Shown in pieces: positions 34,501 to 44,451 of a stretch of 64,000 bases of DNA. The translations under genes were made by a program, and so were the position numbers. The stretch lies in NCBI GenBank assembly GCA_001986395.2, contig MQVO02000030.1:62001-126000 (forward strand). Reading direction: 5' to 3'. This stretch comes from Irpex lacteus. Taxonomy: Eukaryota; Basidiomycota; Agaricomycetes; Polyporales; Irpicaceae. The notes under the pieces were generated by a model. The model worked only from the letters and a program-made list of their open reading frames with translations, was not told where the DNA came from and did no database searches. Position 1 is the first letter of the stretch, and each line of letters opens with the position of its first letter.

Positions 34501-36044
34501 CCTTCGCATGGATGAGGCGAACGTTTCGACTCGTTGAGCTTCAAACCCTTGACCGGAGGATTCTCAGCGCGAAGCTGTTGAAGAGCCTCCCAGTTCAAGT
34601 GTCCGAAACGTTGGTGAGCGAGGTCGATGGGTGCAGAGTCGACATGAGTGGAGGAGGCGACAGAGGAGGCTTGAACAGCGAGTCCAAACCAGTACTGACC
34701 GCCTTTGAGGTGACCTATGCCTACGGTCCTATTATCCTTGGTGATCCTAGCTCCATTGTCTGAGAAGACGACGGAGAATCCCTTTGCATCGAGGCAAGAA
34801 ACCGAGATAGTTGGGCAGGCGATACTCGGGCAGTATAAGACGTTGTCGAACTGCACTGTGAGAGCCTTGCCGTCGATCTGTGTGGTGCCTACAACGCGAC
34901 CAGAGCCGAGTGTTGCCAACGTCGTAGAAGAGTCGGCAAGCTTGGCAATACGAGGCGTGTCGAAAGCCTTGTACTCAGCGAAGTCGTTGATGTTGTTGGA
35001 CATGTGTTTCGTGCAGCCAGAGTCAAGCATCCAGGGCGTAGTGCCCGCGTAGAAGAAAACAGTAGCATTGGTGGTCTCAGACGCGGAGTCTTCGACGGAA
35101 ACAGCATGTACAGCGGCAGATCCAGTAGACAACGGTGCACCAGACGATTCCTTCCCCTTTCCCTTCCTCGATTGGGCCTCCACCTTCTGAGCAGCCTTCT
35201 TGCGGCACTCACTCTCGACGTGTCCATCGTAGTTGCACCAGTCGCAGTGCTTCCCACTCTTCTTCTTCGAAGCGGACTTTCGCGCGCGAGGAGCAGCGGT
35301 AACTGCGCTGACGGACGCGGAAGAGTCCTTGCGAGAGGCTTCGTCGAGAAGGCGAGAGCGAATGTCGTCGAAGCTGAGATCCTTGGGCGCGGTGACGGCT
35401 AGGATAGGTTCGACGATGTTGGCGAAGGAGTCGGGGATGACGGAGAGGAGACCGAAGATCTTGAGAAGCTCTTTGCTGTCGAGGATGCCAGAGTCGTTGA
35501 CCTCCTTCCACAGACGACCACGTTCTTCAAGTTGCTCAGCGAGAGGGCGCGTGCCGTCGAGAGACGAGAAGAAGTACTGCTTGAACTTGAGGAACGAAGA
35601 CAGCGTGGTGGTAGCGGAGTAGTTGGCCTTGAGCTTGGCGAAGATTTCAGCGGCAGAGTCGGTCTCGTGGTTGATGAGATGGTGGAGGGAAGGATCAATG
35701 GTGGTCAGAAGAATCATGGTGACAGCGGCGTCAGCGCGATACCAGTCGGCCTCGTCAGCATCACCAGCAGCGGGCTTAGTGAGCGACGGGTTAACGAGGT
35801 TTTCAGCGCCCATGGTGCGGAGATACTGGATGAACAGCGTGCTCCACGTCTTCCAAGTCGACGCACCGGTCAGCTTAGGGATAGTCTCAGGTTTGACCTG
35901 GAGGATGTAACCCGTACCGCTCTTGACGAAAGCGGAAGCTGAGGCGGACGGACCAGCAGATCCAAAGGTGGCGTGAGCGGCAGCGGAGGGGACGGGGCCC
36001 GTCGACGCTGAACCGCCAGCGACAGGAGAGTTCCTGCCAGACAT
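31497..36044 (-). CDS. Copia gag-pol polyprotein, intact
   Basis: A single frame of 1515 codons, with no stop or shift; its stop codon lies inside the 3' LTR. Domains in order: a UBN2/Copia-type gag (about residues 60-240); a zinc knuckle CDWCNYDGHVESEC (CX2CX4HX4C, about 267-280); and the aspartic protease motif WMLDSGCTKHM (about 340-350). Next is a GAG-pre-integrase segment with HQRFGHLNWEAL. The integrase core has Asp in HTDLAGP, Asp in LRSDRGGEY and Glu in QQNGKAERYNRTI. A Pro/Ser-rich linker follows. Reverse transcriptase has WVYKLKLDKDG..YKARLVAKGF, IHQIDFHQAYLNG and the catalytic YVDD in LIVYVDDLTMMG. RNase H has FTDADFASD and STFDSEYYAAHEA. Gag and pol are in one frame, as in many Copia elements. 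All catalytic residues appear present. Confidence 0.96.
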   Translation of the reverse strand: MSGRNSPVAGGSASTGPVPSAAAHATFGSAGPSASASAFVKSGTGYILQVKPETIPKLTGASTWKTWSTLFIQYLRTMGAENLVNPSLTKPAAGDADEADWYRADAAVTMILLTTIDPSLHHLINHETDSAAEIFAKLKANYSATTTLSSFLKFKQYFFSSLDGTRPLAEQLEERGRLWKEVNDSGILDSKELLKIFGLLSVIPDSFANIVEPILAVTAPKDLSFDDIRSRLLDEASRKDSSASVSAVTAAPRARKSASKKKSGKHCDWCNYDGHVESECRKKAAQKVEAQSRKGKGKESSGAPLSTGSAAVHAVSVEDSASETTNATVFFYAGTTPWMLDSGCTKHMSNNINDFAEYKAFDTPRIAKLADSSTTLATLGSGRVVGTTQIDGKALTVQFDNVLYCPSIACPTISVSCLDAKGFSVVFSDNGARITKDNRTVGIGHLKGGQYWFGLAVQASSVASSTHVDSAPIDLAHQRFGHLNWEALQQLRAENPPVKGLKLNESKRSPHPCEGCVMGKMHRTTFPSSSTSRAEHPFDLVHTDLAGPMQADSVVGGHKFWLTFIDDFSDTLWIYFLRHKSEQESKFDEFRAMVKNQYGRDIKVLRSDRGGEYQSKSFIAKLKSLGIVHQRTNPDTPQQNGKAERYNRTIVEAAKSLLHAAGMSYGFWEEAVKTAVHVRNHAPKKALDWRTSIEVLTGEKPDVSYFRVFGCLAYRQIHKDHRRKLEPNAQSLVFVGYEAGSKGYRLWNRHTHKIVSSIDVIFDELVFPFLVPPSSSSSNTTNPPSTQVSFDFIPLHTPSSEPATTTPQVPPTQPLPPSGAPSTTTAPTAPSAAERPSQIPRPSVPPRPSTPPAPKPEPSTSRSKGKEPDQFFTPKSEFPPSPSKPKRDPRVVPPSPKLEPNLNRSSTDYSPITNPDHRELSNATRRSSRPKPSREQNRLNRLFEAASEEDIQRSTQARGNKVPYKPRSKASAVTADEAIAFAAAVTPQGEPRSYRQAMGSTDRDDWYAAMETEFKGLQDAGTWELVDLPRGCKAIKSKWVYKLKLDKDGNVERYKARLVAKGFEQVQGIDYEDTFAPVARLESWRYLVALAAILDWEIHQIDFHQAYLNGSLDEEVYMEQPEGFVVAEGKVCRLRKVIYGLKQAGRQWFLTLKATLEDLGFVCHDTGDVSIFLRRRGGALEILIVYVDDLTMMGNSLALIEETKAALKKRFELKELGELKHYLAIRVTRDRGSRLVYLDQTVYINSVLVRFQHEDCNAASTPLPVGIKLEKNDADPSKCDPTLIHEYRSLLGSLMYASLGTRPDISFAVARLCQYQSNPTQQHLKAAKHVLRYLRGTSDLRLCLGHDDENGDDLVGFTDADFASDIDNSISMSGYTFFLGHGAVCWSARKQRSVAKSTFDSEYYAAHEACQQLKWLDVLADQIEQPLHHPVLLHCDNKSAVDASKSPNVKHRSKHTRVTAHAVHECVDEGLVDLVRIPGTDNPADILTKPLPADVHAKHRLSLGLVQYRPSEGEY
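31503..31511 (-). other. Copia polypurine tract
   Basis: GAGGGGGAG on the minus strand abuts the 3' LTR, the expected position for the plus-strand primer of reverse transcription. Confidence 0.8.
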
Positions 36045-36162
36045 GAGGATGGAGGGTTAGGGATAGATGGATCGGACCTGAGTACGCGTGTGCGGACGTT
36101 GAGCGGAGCGATGCGCAGAGAGGGCGCGGAAAGGTGAACAGCGGGTGGAGATTAGAGCCAGG

Positions 36163-36176
36163 CGGGGCTCATAACC
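36163..36176 (-). other. Copia primer-binding site for initiator tRNA-Met half molecule
   Basis: Directly inside the 5' LTR the minus strand reads GGTTATGAGCCCC. GGTTATGAGCCC is the complement of GGGCTCATAACC, the anticodon stem-loop of fungal initiator tRNA-Met. Drosophila copia uses the equivalent site (GGTTATGGGCCC), primed by a cleaved 5' half of that tRNA. No TGG for a tRNA 3' end is present. Confidence 0.75.
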
Positions 36177-36614
36177 TAAAGACGAGTCGCTCGGGACGTC
36201 GTCAATAGGCAGGGGCTGGATACGCTGTCGTAATCCCACCACGCACTGTAAAGACCTAAAGCACACGAGCGAACGAGTTAATTCCAGGTGCGAAAGGAAA
36301 GAGCACAATAACATAGCAGACTGTACCTAAAGCACACGAGCGAACGAGTTAATCTAGGTACAGGATGTGTGAGCATACAGGCATACTGCAAGGGCAATGA
36401 AAGATACTCACTCCAGGTGCGAAAGGAAAGAGCACAAGGAGTGTCAGGAGCGGGGGGCGAAGTATATATACTACAGAGCCGGAACGACCCGAAAAGGGAA
36501 TCCTCTGATGGAGGCAGTGTCCGCGCGACGAATGAGAAGTGCGTAGCCATACGAAACAAAAGAAAAGGCGCCCGGAATGGGCGGAGTCCGTGAGCCGGGC
36601 CGTAAAGTTCAATA
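36177..36614 (-). repeat. Copia 5' LTR
   Basis: 438 bp; begins TATTGAAC and ends CGTCTTTA in element orientation. A TATATATA box at 36463-36470 lies about 145 bp from the upstream edge and probably drives the element. Confidence 0.95.
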
Positions 36615-36619
36615 GTTCG
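36615..36619. repeat. 5-bp target-site duplication, right (GTTCG)
   Basis: It matches 31060-31064. With one copy removed, the MULE reading frame is continuous across the insertion point. Confidence 0.9.
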
Positions 36620-38677
36620 ATACGAAGAATGAACAAGATCAACTTACCGCGAGCGCGATTCTCGCTGCTAACCGACTCGATCTTGATGCACTGGAGGCGT
36701 TGGACAATAAGTGGTCTTGTCGGTGGTCGAAGAAGGATGGGAAGGGAATCAAGGAAACGGCAAGGGTATTATACCAGTGGTGAGTACGTTACTCTATTGA
36801 TACAAACATTAAACTCACCTATTTATTTCGGTGTGCGTAGCTCCTGCAGTTATAGCCATACATCTCGCGGATCTTCGAAGCGAAACAACCCGTTTGAGGC
36901 GACCGGTTGTCTAGCTCACTGCGAGATCCTGTACGAGACGCAGACGCAGCGCGTTATGTTAATACGAGGCTATCTTACCCATAATTCCGAGTGTCTTGGC
37001 GCAACAATCTCACGCCTGCCTGTATGGCCAATCCACCCGTCTGTTTATGAAGATACCCTCCAGAGGCTGAAAACCGGGCTTCCGCTTGCTGCTGTCCGTG
37101 ACAAGAATCGAGAGCTGTTCAGGACGTTCGGCTACAAAGACATGCCCCGAGATCTATCGACTTCACGTTACAGATGGCTTCTCACTGTGAACGACCACCG
37201 CTCGATTTATCGGCAATATCTCCGTCTTCAAGGTGTCAAGATCGCTCAGAAGGACCATATTAATATCCATGAATGGCTCGATTGTGACTCACCGCAGTTC
37301 AATCAGACGCTATATGACGCAGTCTTCCACTATACACCTAGAACGAAGGAGAATGAGCGGCTCGAGATCTGCATCTCTACTCCCCAGATGAAGGAAGCTG
37401 CTTGGAAATACGGGCATCACTCACAAGTTATTCTGGATGGAACGTTCGGCATCAGCAACACAAAAATGCTGCTTTTCATTGTCATGGGTGTTGACGAGGC
37501 TAATCGCGGAGTACCATTGGCCTTCCTCCTTTTCTCTGCACCGGAGACGAATTGAAAGACTGCCGCGGGGTATGACACCAATATTCTCGAACGACTTCTC
37601 AATGCATGGCGGAAATCCTTGGGTAGCCGAAACGGGGAGGAGTTCGAGGTGTGGGTCGTGATTACCGATACCGACTTGATGGAACGAGGGGCACTTCTTC
37701 GGGTATTCCCACATGTAATACTCCTAATCTGCAAGTTTCATCTCCGTCAGTCGTGGAAAAACCATCACATCAAAGTGTTGAAGGGGTCCACCTCCGAGCA
37801 TCAAGATATTCGCGATCGTCTTCGACGGCTTGAAGACCAGCTTATCGACTCAGAAGACTTCGAAGAAGCAAAGAAGCTAGTAACGATGGAGAGACTTACG
37901 ATTTGCACTACACGCGATTCCGAGCAATGCGATATTGCTGTAGCTGATGGAGCGGTGAAGCACCTAGACTACTTACTTCAGTACTGGCTCCGCTCTACGC
38001 TATGGAAGAGCTGGTCGAAAGCGGGACGTATTCTGGCCGCGAAGCAGCTTAACCGGCCCATCAATGAGGTCCTTCCTACAACAAATCACCTCGAAGCCTT
38101 CAACGGTGTACTAAAGAGGAAGCACTTACGGCGTGGACAACATGGTGGACATCGCCTTCGTGTTGATGTCTTGGTTCATCTTCTGATCTTCCAAGCACTC
38201 CCGTCGATCTTCCAGCAACGCGAGGTTGAGGACTTGGAGGCGCAGCGCCGAGAGGCGCAATTGCAGAAGCTTCCTGGCGGGGCGGCAATCCTTCAAAAAC
38301 GTCAGTGCATCTCTGTCCCTTTCATACCGGTTGCATATTGGACTGCCGACGACAGTCGGGATAGAGCCGCTGCCAACCTCGTATGCAATAAGCAAGTCAG
38401 TGCCCCGAGCTTTGACGAGAAGTCTGGGTCGTTTCACTTCAGCTGTTACTCCTCCCTCGCTATCGAACAGGAGCAGAATGCGACGACTTACACGGTTATC
38501 ATCAGCCAGGGAAGGTCGTCATGCACTTGCCTCGATTTCCAGCATCGCGGTGGTGCCTGCAAGCACATCACGTATTCTCACCCATGGACCGATCAAGCGA
38601 AGATAAGAGAGGATGAGCGTGTCGTGCGGGTGACTATGCGAGGTGTATGGTACATTGCTCCGTCATCGAGTTGTTGA

Positions 38678-39944
38678 ACTCGACGTCGCTCATGATACTC
38701 ACAGGCTCTGCAAAGTATCGTACTGTTACTTGTCGGTCGGTCGTACCTGCATTTCATCCTAATATATGACTGCTTCCCGCTTGCGAGTATTGTGTCTACT
38801 GCAGCTTCGTCAGTCGCGTCCACGTCCGTCCCCCGCATGAGATGACTATGCATGCTACGGCTCCCTCTGCCTGTTCGCGGCGATCTTCGACGTTGCTTCA
38901 CTCTATCAGTATCCAGAAACATAGCCCTCCCTACTGTCGCTTCCTAGACTACTACTCAACACTCGGTCACTATCGCACCTGAACAGATCGCAATACGCTC
39001 AACAGAACCCACGGTCGACGTCTTCAAGCTGTGGATGATGGTGCAACGCGTTATATAGTGTCCACAGGCTGCGAAGATAACTCAGTACGTCCTACCACAA
39101 CTACTCATTCACGACTTTAACAACTCTCGACTACGAAGACGGCGAAAGCATTTCTACACGCTCTCGGCCTCTGCAGACGAATATCGGTACTCAATGTCCT
39201 TGCGTGCTCCCGACCCCTATCACTCGTACATCGACGCGACATATGACGGGAAAGCCACATGTTTCTTCCTTCACAAGCCGATCGCCTTTCGTTGCTGCTC
39301 CTTGCTCGCTGCTCAGCGCAGGCGCTTCTCCTTCCACTCGCTCTCTCATCGCTCCATTTTGTGCTCAACTTACCCTTCATAAACTGCCGGAAGCCCCATT
39401 ACGGACGCTATCTGCCGGTCTCACTTTTCTTACCACCTTTAGCGGGCCCGCATGAGTCTAGGATCCTTGTAGCTGTCGACCGACCCACTTAGAATGTGAA
39501 CACCAGCTTGCTCGTTGCACAACGGAGTACGCGCACCGTCAATCATCGTTGCAATTACGAACCGTTCCCAACAACGAGGCATCGATTGGGTCGTGAGTAG
39601 AGATGCGGTGCGGGACTGGCCGTGGAGGCAGAGTATCTGAGAGAGATGAATCTAAGGTGCGAGCTCTTTCGTATGCTGCTCCTTACGTTGACTAAACATG
39701 TGCGTAGGTTCTAGAAACGTAAATTACCCTCGACATAGCCTTTCGCATTGAATAAACAATTCGCTTGTTACTTTCTCACTTTCATTGTTACGCATTGGCT
39801 TCTTAGAACTCGACTCAAGCAGCATACACATACAAACACAACACCAAACAACCGAGACGAGGACGATCTGTCGTCCGTCATAACCTATTCACGAGACACA
39901 TAGAGCTCTCGTCCCTGACTCCCCGTGATCGACGCTTACTCTCT
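38678..39944. other. Array spacer downstream of DUF6535 copy B
   Basis: Collinear with 19.55-20.83 and 50.6-51.8 kb. The block GGCTGCGAAGATAACTCA plus GTACGT at about 39068 and the following AFLHALGL segment match the other units. Several frames are broken. I see no intact gene. Confidence 0.4.
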
Positions 39945-42900
39945 CTATTCTGCAGGCCTCGCCTCGGCTTCCGCTGCTTGCTCCCCGCCACCAGTATTGA
40001 CCTCCATGTCTACGCGAGTGTGTCCGTCACTTCTCTCGCCGTTTGGCCTGTAAGTTTCATTTCAGTTTGCTTTCGACGAACAAAGTTAATTTTGTACCCG
40101 AGGATAGTGTGTGAGCTCTCCGCCGCCGCAGTAATATCGTCTGCGCGCAGCGAGTTGTTTTCGCCAGCAGCATCATGAAGCGAGGAAGCAGCACCATCCG
40201 ATATTGGATAGGCTCGCGCATCATCCGCGATGACCTCCGAGCCATCTTGAGCCTCAGCCGGGACCTGCGGAAGACATGTTAGCAAGTTGCATGGTGTGTC
40301 CTACAGCAATCTGTCACTTACCATCTCATCACGGGAATCTGTAGGTAAACTCATTGACGCAGTACAGCCTTCGGCAATGCTTGGAGTGGCTCCCCCCTCC
40401 TCCGAGGCTTGGTGCGCTGCTATGGCTGCAAGGTTTTCTGGGCCTTCAGCAAGTTTAGCAGGGTTTCCTGCTGGTTGGAGCTATTGAGAGTATGGGGTGA
40501 GTGCTTTATTAGCTGACTTCTCTCAACAGCTGACATACCTTCTTAGGGCCATCTCCATCATGGCAACCATCACACCTCTCACCAGGTGAGAGCTCTGTGT
40601 CTTCTGTATCGTGGATTGTCTGATGCCTATCAAATAAAGTCAAATGAAACATTCGCTGCGCTCAGATGACTAAACTCACATTGGAGGAGGTGTTTCTCCA
40701 GGCGGGATATTGCCATCTGATCGAGGACTGGTCAGGGAATATTGCTCAGCTGCTTTAGTAGCTCTGAATTCTGCTTCTGAGAGAGGTCCAAACACTAAAG
40801 GTGATGCATCCTGTACACAGTATACATGGTGAGTTACAAGTGTCTATGACATATCATCAAAAACATGAAACTCACAGAGATGTCTATGGGTAGCTCCTGC
40901 TGCAATCCTCCAGAAACTCCAAGCTCACACGCACCAACTCGAGGGTCATTTGGGATAGGATTCTGGATGCCTTGGGGTGGTGCACTGGTCCCGGTGCATT
41001 CAACTCCATCACCATTCTCATCCTCGATGCCAGGTGGATACAGGTTTCCTGGACTTCTCCGGTATGCCTCAGCCATGCGGTATCCTTTGCTCCTAATATC
41101 ACATTGCTCATCCCATGACATTTGTGCAATCCGCAGTAGTTGAGGATGCTGGCTAGGAATCTGTGACAAATCCTCTCCAGCTGTCCACCAAAGCATGAGG
41201 TAGAAAAAGTCTGGAAGAGGTAAGGCTTCCTGTGTGGAGTCTTCTGTTGGAGCAGGGATTTCTCCCCAGCCAGATCTTGCAAGTTGTTGTAATGCTGCAA
41301 ATTCATCTAGTGATAGATTACGCAATGAACTCAGCCAATGGTATAATCTATCAGCAAGCCAGATAAAAGTGCGCTTCCATTGTGCTGCTTCAATTGAAGA
41401 CCATCTTGGCCTGCTGTCCAGATTGTTATGGATCTTGCCAGACGTTGCCCTCATAGCGAGTAGTGAGAGCTTCAGGATCTCTATAGCCTTCAGGCTTTTG
41501 AAGTCACTGCTTTTAAGGTCTACAACACTGTGAATCACATTTGACAGTTGATGGATATCTAAAGATCAAAGCTGATATTAGAAAAACAAGTAATCCAATG
41601 TGAGCTGTGTTAGCGAGTGCTCTTACCAGTGTCACTAGTATAAACAGCTTCTGCAACTTGACAGATGGCAGTGAACTGAAGAGAGAGACATTGTCTCAGA
41701 AGCTGGTTTGCTTTATGGGCATCACCTTTGTCAAATGTCCACAAGCATGTAAGAATAAGCTGCAGGACACTTTGATCTATGTCGCCAAAATTAGAGCCCA
41801 TTTCTGCTCCATGGTATAATTTCAAAGCAAGGGTGAATCTCTTGAGCTGCCATGTCCTGTTCATCCCAGTTTGTGCTCTAACTAAAGCAGACTGGTTTAA
41901 CTCTAGATTGAGATTTAGGAGCAGTTGCTCAGGGTCGTTGACACATGTAAGGACTTGGAATACCCAACGAGCAACAGTCTTCCAGCCTCTTCTTGGAATA
42001 GTCACAGAATCATCTCCAAGTTCAGTAACCTTGGAGATGGCATGTGTATGAAAGACATTCTCAATGACATCTTTGACACCAGATGAAAGTGAGTTGTAAG
42101 CGCTGATAATATCAGGCTCACTGTCTACCACAGGTATGCGGTTGCCAATAATTTGCACCGCAAATTCAACAAGCTGAACCCAATTGGGGTCACTTTGCTC
42201 CAGAGCACTTTTGATAGTAGTTGCAAGCAGGTGATCATCAGCCTGCGAAGCATCTGCTGCTGCCAGGATCTTCAAGTCATGCTGGGCATTCTTCTGCATG
42301 TCTAGTTCCTCTAGCAGGAGGAGCTCATATTTGCTGAACTGATCATCCAGATCAGAAAAGAGGCTGTAAGCACTTTGTATGACAGAAATGTCAATATGAT
42401 CATTCATCCAATCAAAGATCCTGTATAGTGTCCAAATGATGCCATGTGGGATATGCTTTATGATGATACATGCAACAGGAGCATACACATGAGTCCGCAT
42501 AGCACATGTAATGCCAGCAAGAGCCGGAGTTGTATATGGACAGCGGGTAGTGAATGACGGAGCGATGGTGACCACAAGAAACAGGAATGCCCATGCACCA
42601 ACCAACGGGAGCGTGGTCTTGCCTAGAGTGGGGTGTACATCCCAGGTGAAGATGCACAGCCCAGCAAAGAACAAAGCCAGTGATATTTGGAGGAGAAGGG
42701 GAAGAGAGGATGCTATCCCAAAGACTTGCCAGGCGGTGAGGCCACTGCGGCGGAAGTGGCGGACACGGAGCTGGCCCTGTGGTGAAGCAGTGGCAAAGGC
42801 CATGTAGGCCCGCAGCCACTGTTTGACAAGGATGGCAAATGATGCAGTGGCTAAACTGATCACTAGGCTGGCAAACCAGAGGATGTTGATGCGGATGGCA

Positions 42901-44451
42901 GAAATGGGAGGCTGGAAAGGGGAGGAGGCAGCAGAGGGAGTGGACATGGTACCGGAGGCAGGACCTTGAACCTGAAGGAGAGGGTAGGAGACGATGACAA
43001 AAGCTGTGAGGACAGCAGAGTATAGACCGGTCTAAATGGAAATAATTCGCAGAGCTGAGTTAAGCAACAAGGAAACATAAGATAGCGAGATCAAAACTTA
43101 CAAAGGTAAGCAGGGAGTCAATATCTTCCTTGTATCCACCAATTTCTTGTTGATCAAAATCCTTGAGAGCCTTCTCCACCGCAGCCCAACCGGTGAGCTG
43201 TCCAGGTGAAGCTTGCTGTGCAGCACTTGTGGGCTGCTGGATCTCTTGAGGATCCTTCTGAGGCGGGCCAGAATAACGAGGGTCTTGACTATCTGCAGCC
43301 TGATTAACCGGAGCCCCACCTCTGCCGCTTGTGGCTGCAGCGGGAGCTGGAGTGGCAGTGGCAGTGGAAACAGCTCTTGCACCACCAGTCGCTCCAGAGA
43401 CAGAGGGAGGGGGTTGTGGGTGCTGAGCGCAAGCACAAGAACAAGCTGTGCACATGTTGTCATTAGGGGGTACATGCACGTGTGGACTATGCGAGCTGCC
43501 GAGACGCGAGAGAAGATCTCCCGCATCCTTTAGCAATTTCGCAACTTCTTGAAGTTGGTTAGTAGCAGCACACCCGGCCAAGTCACGAGGTGTGGGGAAG
43601 TCCCCTAAGGCACGCCCAGAGGTTGCGCATTCATTACGAGAGGCCGTATTGGACTGATGCGGCGCCAGCGATGCTGGATCATCCAGCGCGGAAGGAAAAT
43701 CGACACCAATAGCGCTAGGGCCATCTGAGCTTGCGTCGACTACCGCAGGGATAATGCTGTCGACAACCACAGCGGAACCGCGAGTAGGCATAGAGCTGCG
43801 TGCACTCAACGGAGGGAGAGGTGTGAAGGTGACATGGTCTGCGCCAGTGTCGCTCGAGCCTGTCTCGCCCGCGGCAGTAGCGGCGACTTGCTTGCTTGCA
43901 CCTGAATCCTGAGGTCGGCCAGAGATGTGTGCATCCGATGCACCGCGAAGCGAGGTAGTACCAACACCACTGTCGCTCGAGCCCGTCTTGACGAGAGCTT
44001 CGACAGTGGGGTCGTTGACTTGAGGACGTCCGGAGCGGCCGTCGCTCGACAGACCGTGAGATTGAAGAGCGTCGACGTTGCTCGAGTTCGTCTTGACTAT
44101 AGCTGGGACAGTAGCGCCATCGATGGAAGATGAATGAGGGAAAGGGATGGTGCCACTTGCACTTGAAGGACAACGAGTTACCGGAGTTTTCGCACCAGCG
44201 TGAGCTGCGCTCGTTCTGCTCGAGCTCGTCTTGACCGCGGCTAGGACAGCGGCGTCACCATCTTCAGCGAGGCCCTGAGGAGAGACGGAACGAGCGGTGC
44301 TCAACGAAGCATCAACGTCGCTGCTCCACTCTTGAGGCGGAGCGTCTTGCGACGCGAGCGTGGGAGCCACCACAGCGTCCGTAGCAGGAGCTTCTCGAGT
44401 ACCACCGGGATCGACGATGGAACGAGCATCACTCGCGTCGACTGAAGTCAT
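39945..44451 (-). CDS. DUF6535 membrane protein, array copy B
   Basis: Eight exons on the minus strand: 43102-44451, 41627-43031, 40876-41558, 40680-40810, 40539-40626, 40322-40480, 40098-40264 and 39945-40047, encoding 1361 residues; all phases agree. Start MTSVDASDARS. Architecture is as in copy A: a long Ser/Thr/Pro-rich N-terminus, a CTACSCACAQ cluster, and the DUF6535 core with four membrane segments, the first split by an intron. The soluble C-terminal half ends EAEARPAE. The N-terminal exon is nearly identical to copy A for about 130 residues before the core. The last third of exon 2 (from about DIISAYNSLSSG to TSDTG) is very different from both A and C and is 36 nt shorter. The exon then returns to a conserved IHQLSNVIHSVVDL module. 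No frameshift or stop is seen. Confidence 0.88.

Larger units (their letters stand above)
31065..36614 (-). mobile_element. Full-length Ty1/Copia LTR retrotransposon, minus strand
   Basis: A complete element of 5550 bp has two 438-bp LTRs (31065-31502 and 36177-36614), a primer site, one long gag-pol frame, a purine tract and a GTTCG target duplication. Integrase precedes reverse transcriptase, the Copia order. It has inserted into the first exon of the MULE transposase gene. The LTRs differ at one base that I can see, so insertion is recent and the element may still be active. The LTR ends are TA...TA instead of the usual TG...CA. Confidence 0.95.
30446..38571 (+). mobile_element. MULE DNA-transposon insertion (with nested Copia)
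   Basis: Relative to the other units, about 8.1 kb is present here between ...GGAGTTCGGACCG (ends about 30448) and CGTATTCTCACCCATGG (starts about 38572). Units A, C and D have only about 105-110 bp at this place. The insert holds a MULE transposase gene on the plus strand. Removing the nested Copia element and one TSD copy leaves about 2.6 kb. I cannot identify terminal inverted repeats or a 9-bp target duplication at these borders, so the true ends are uncertain and may lie in the flanking sequence shared by the units. Confidence 0.6.
30827..38677 (+). pseudogene. MULE transposase with SWIM zinc finger, split by Copia and carrying a nonsense codon
   Basis: Exon 1 begins MATSQPPQKKAK at 30827 and is open to 31064. 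The Copia element follows, and the same frame resumes at 36620 and runs to a donor after 36779. After a 61-nt intron, exon 2 runs 36841-38677; without the insertion the gene has 745 codons. Features in order: a Cys/His-rich segment after the intron (GCLAHCEILY...HNSECL); the MULE DDE core, with first Asp in VILDGTFGIS and second in ITDTDLMERG..LLICKFHLRQSW; and a SWIM finger CTCLDFQHRGGACKH near the end. An in-frame TGA at 37553-37555 (codon 371) lies between the first two catalytic segments, just before KTAAGYDTNILERLL. The copy is therefore doubly inactivated. Confidence 0.82.
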
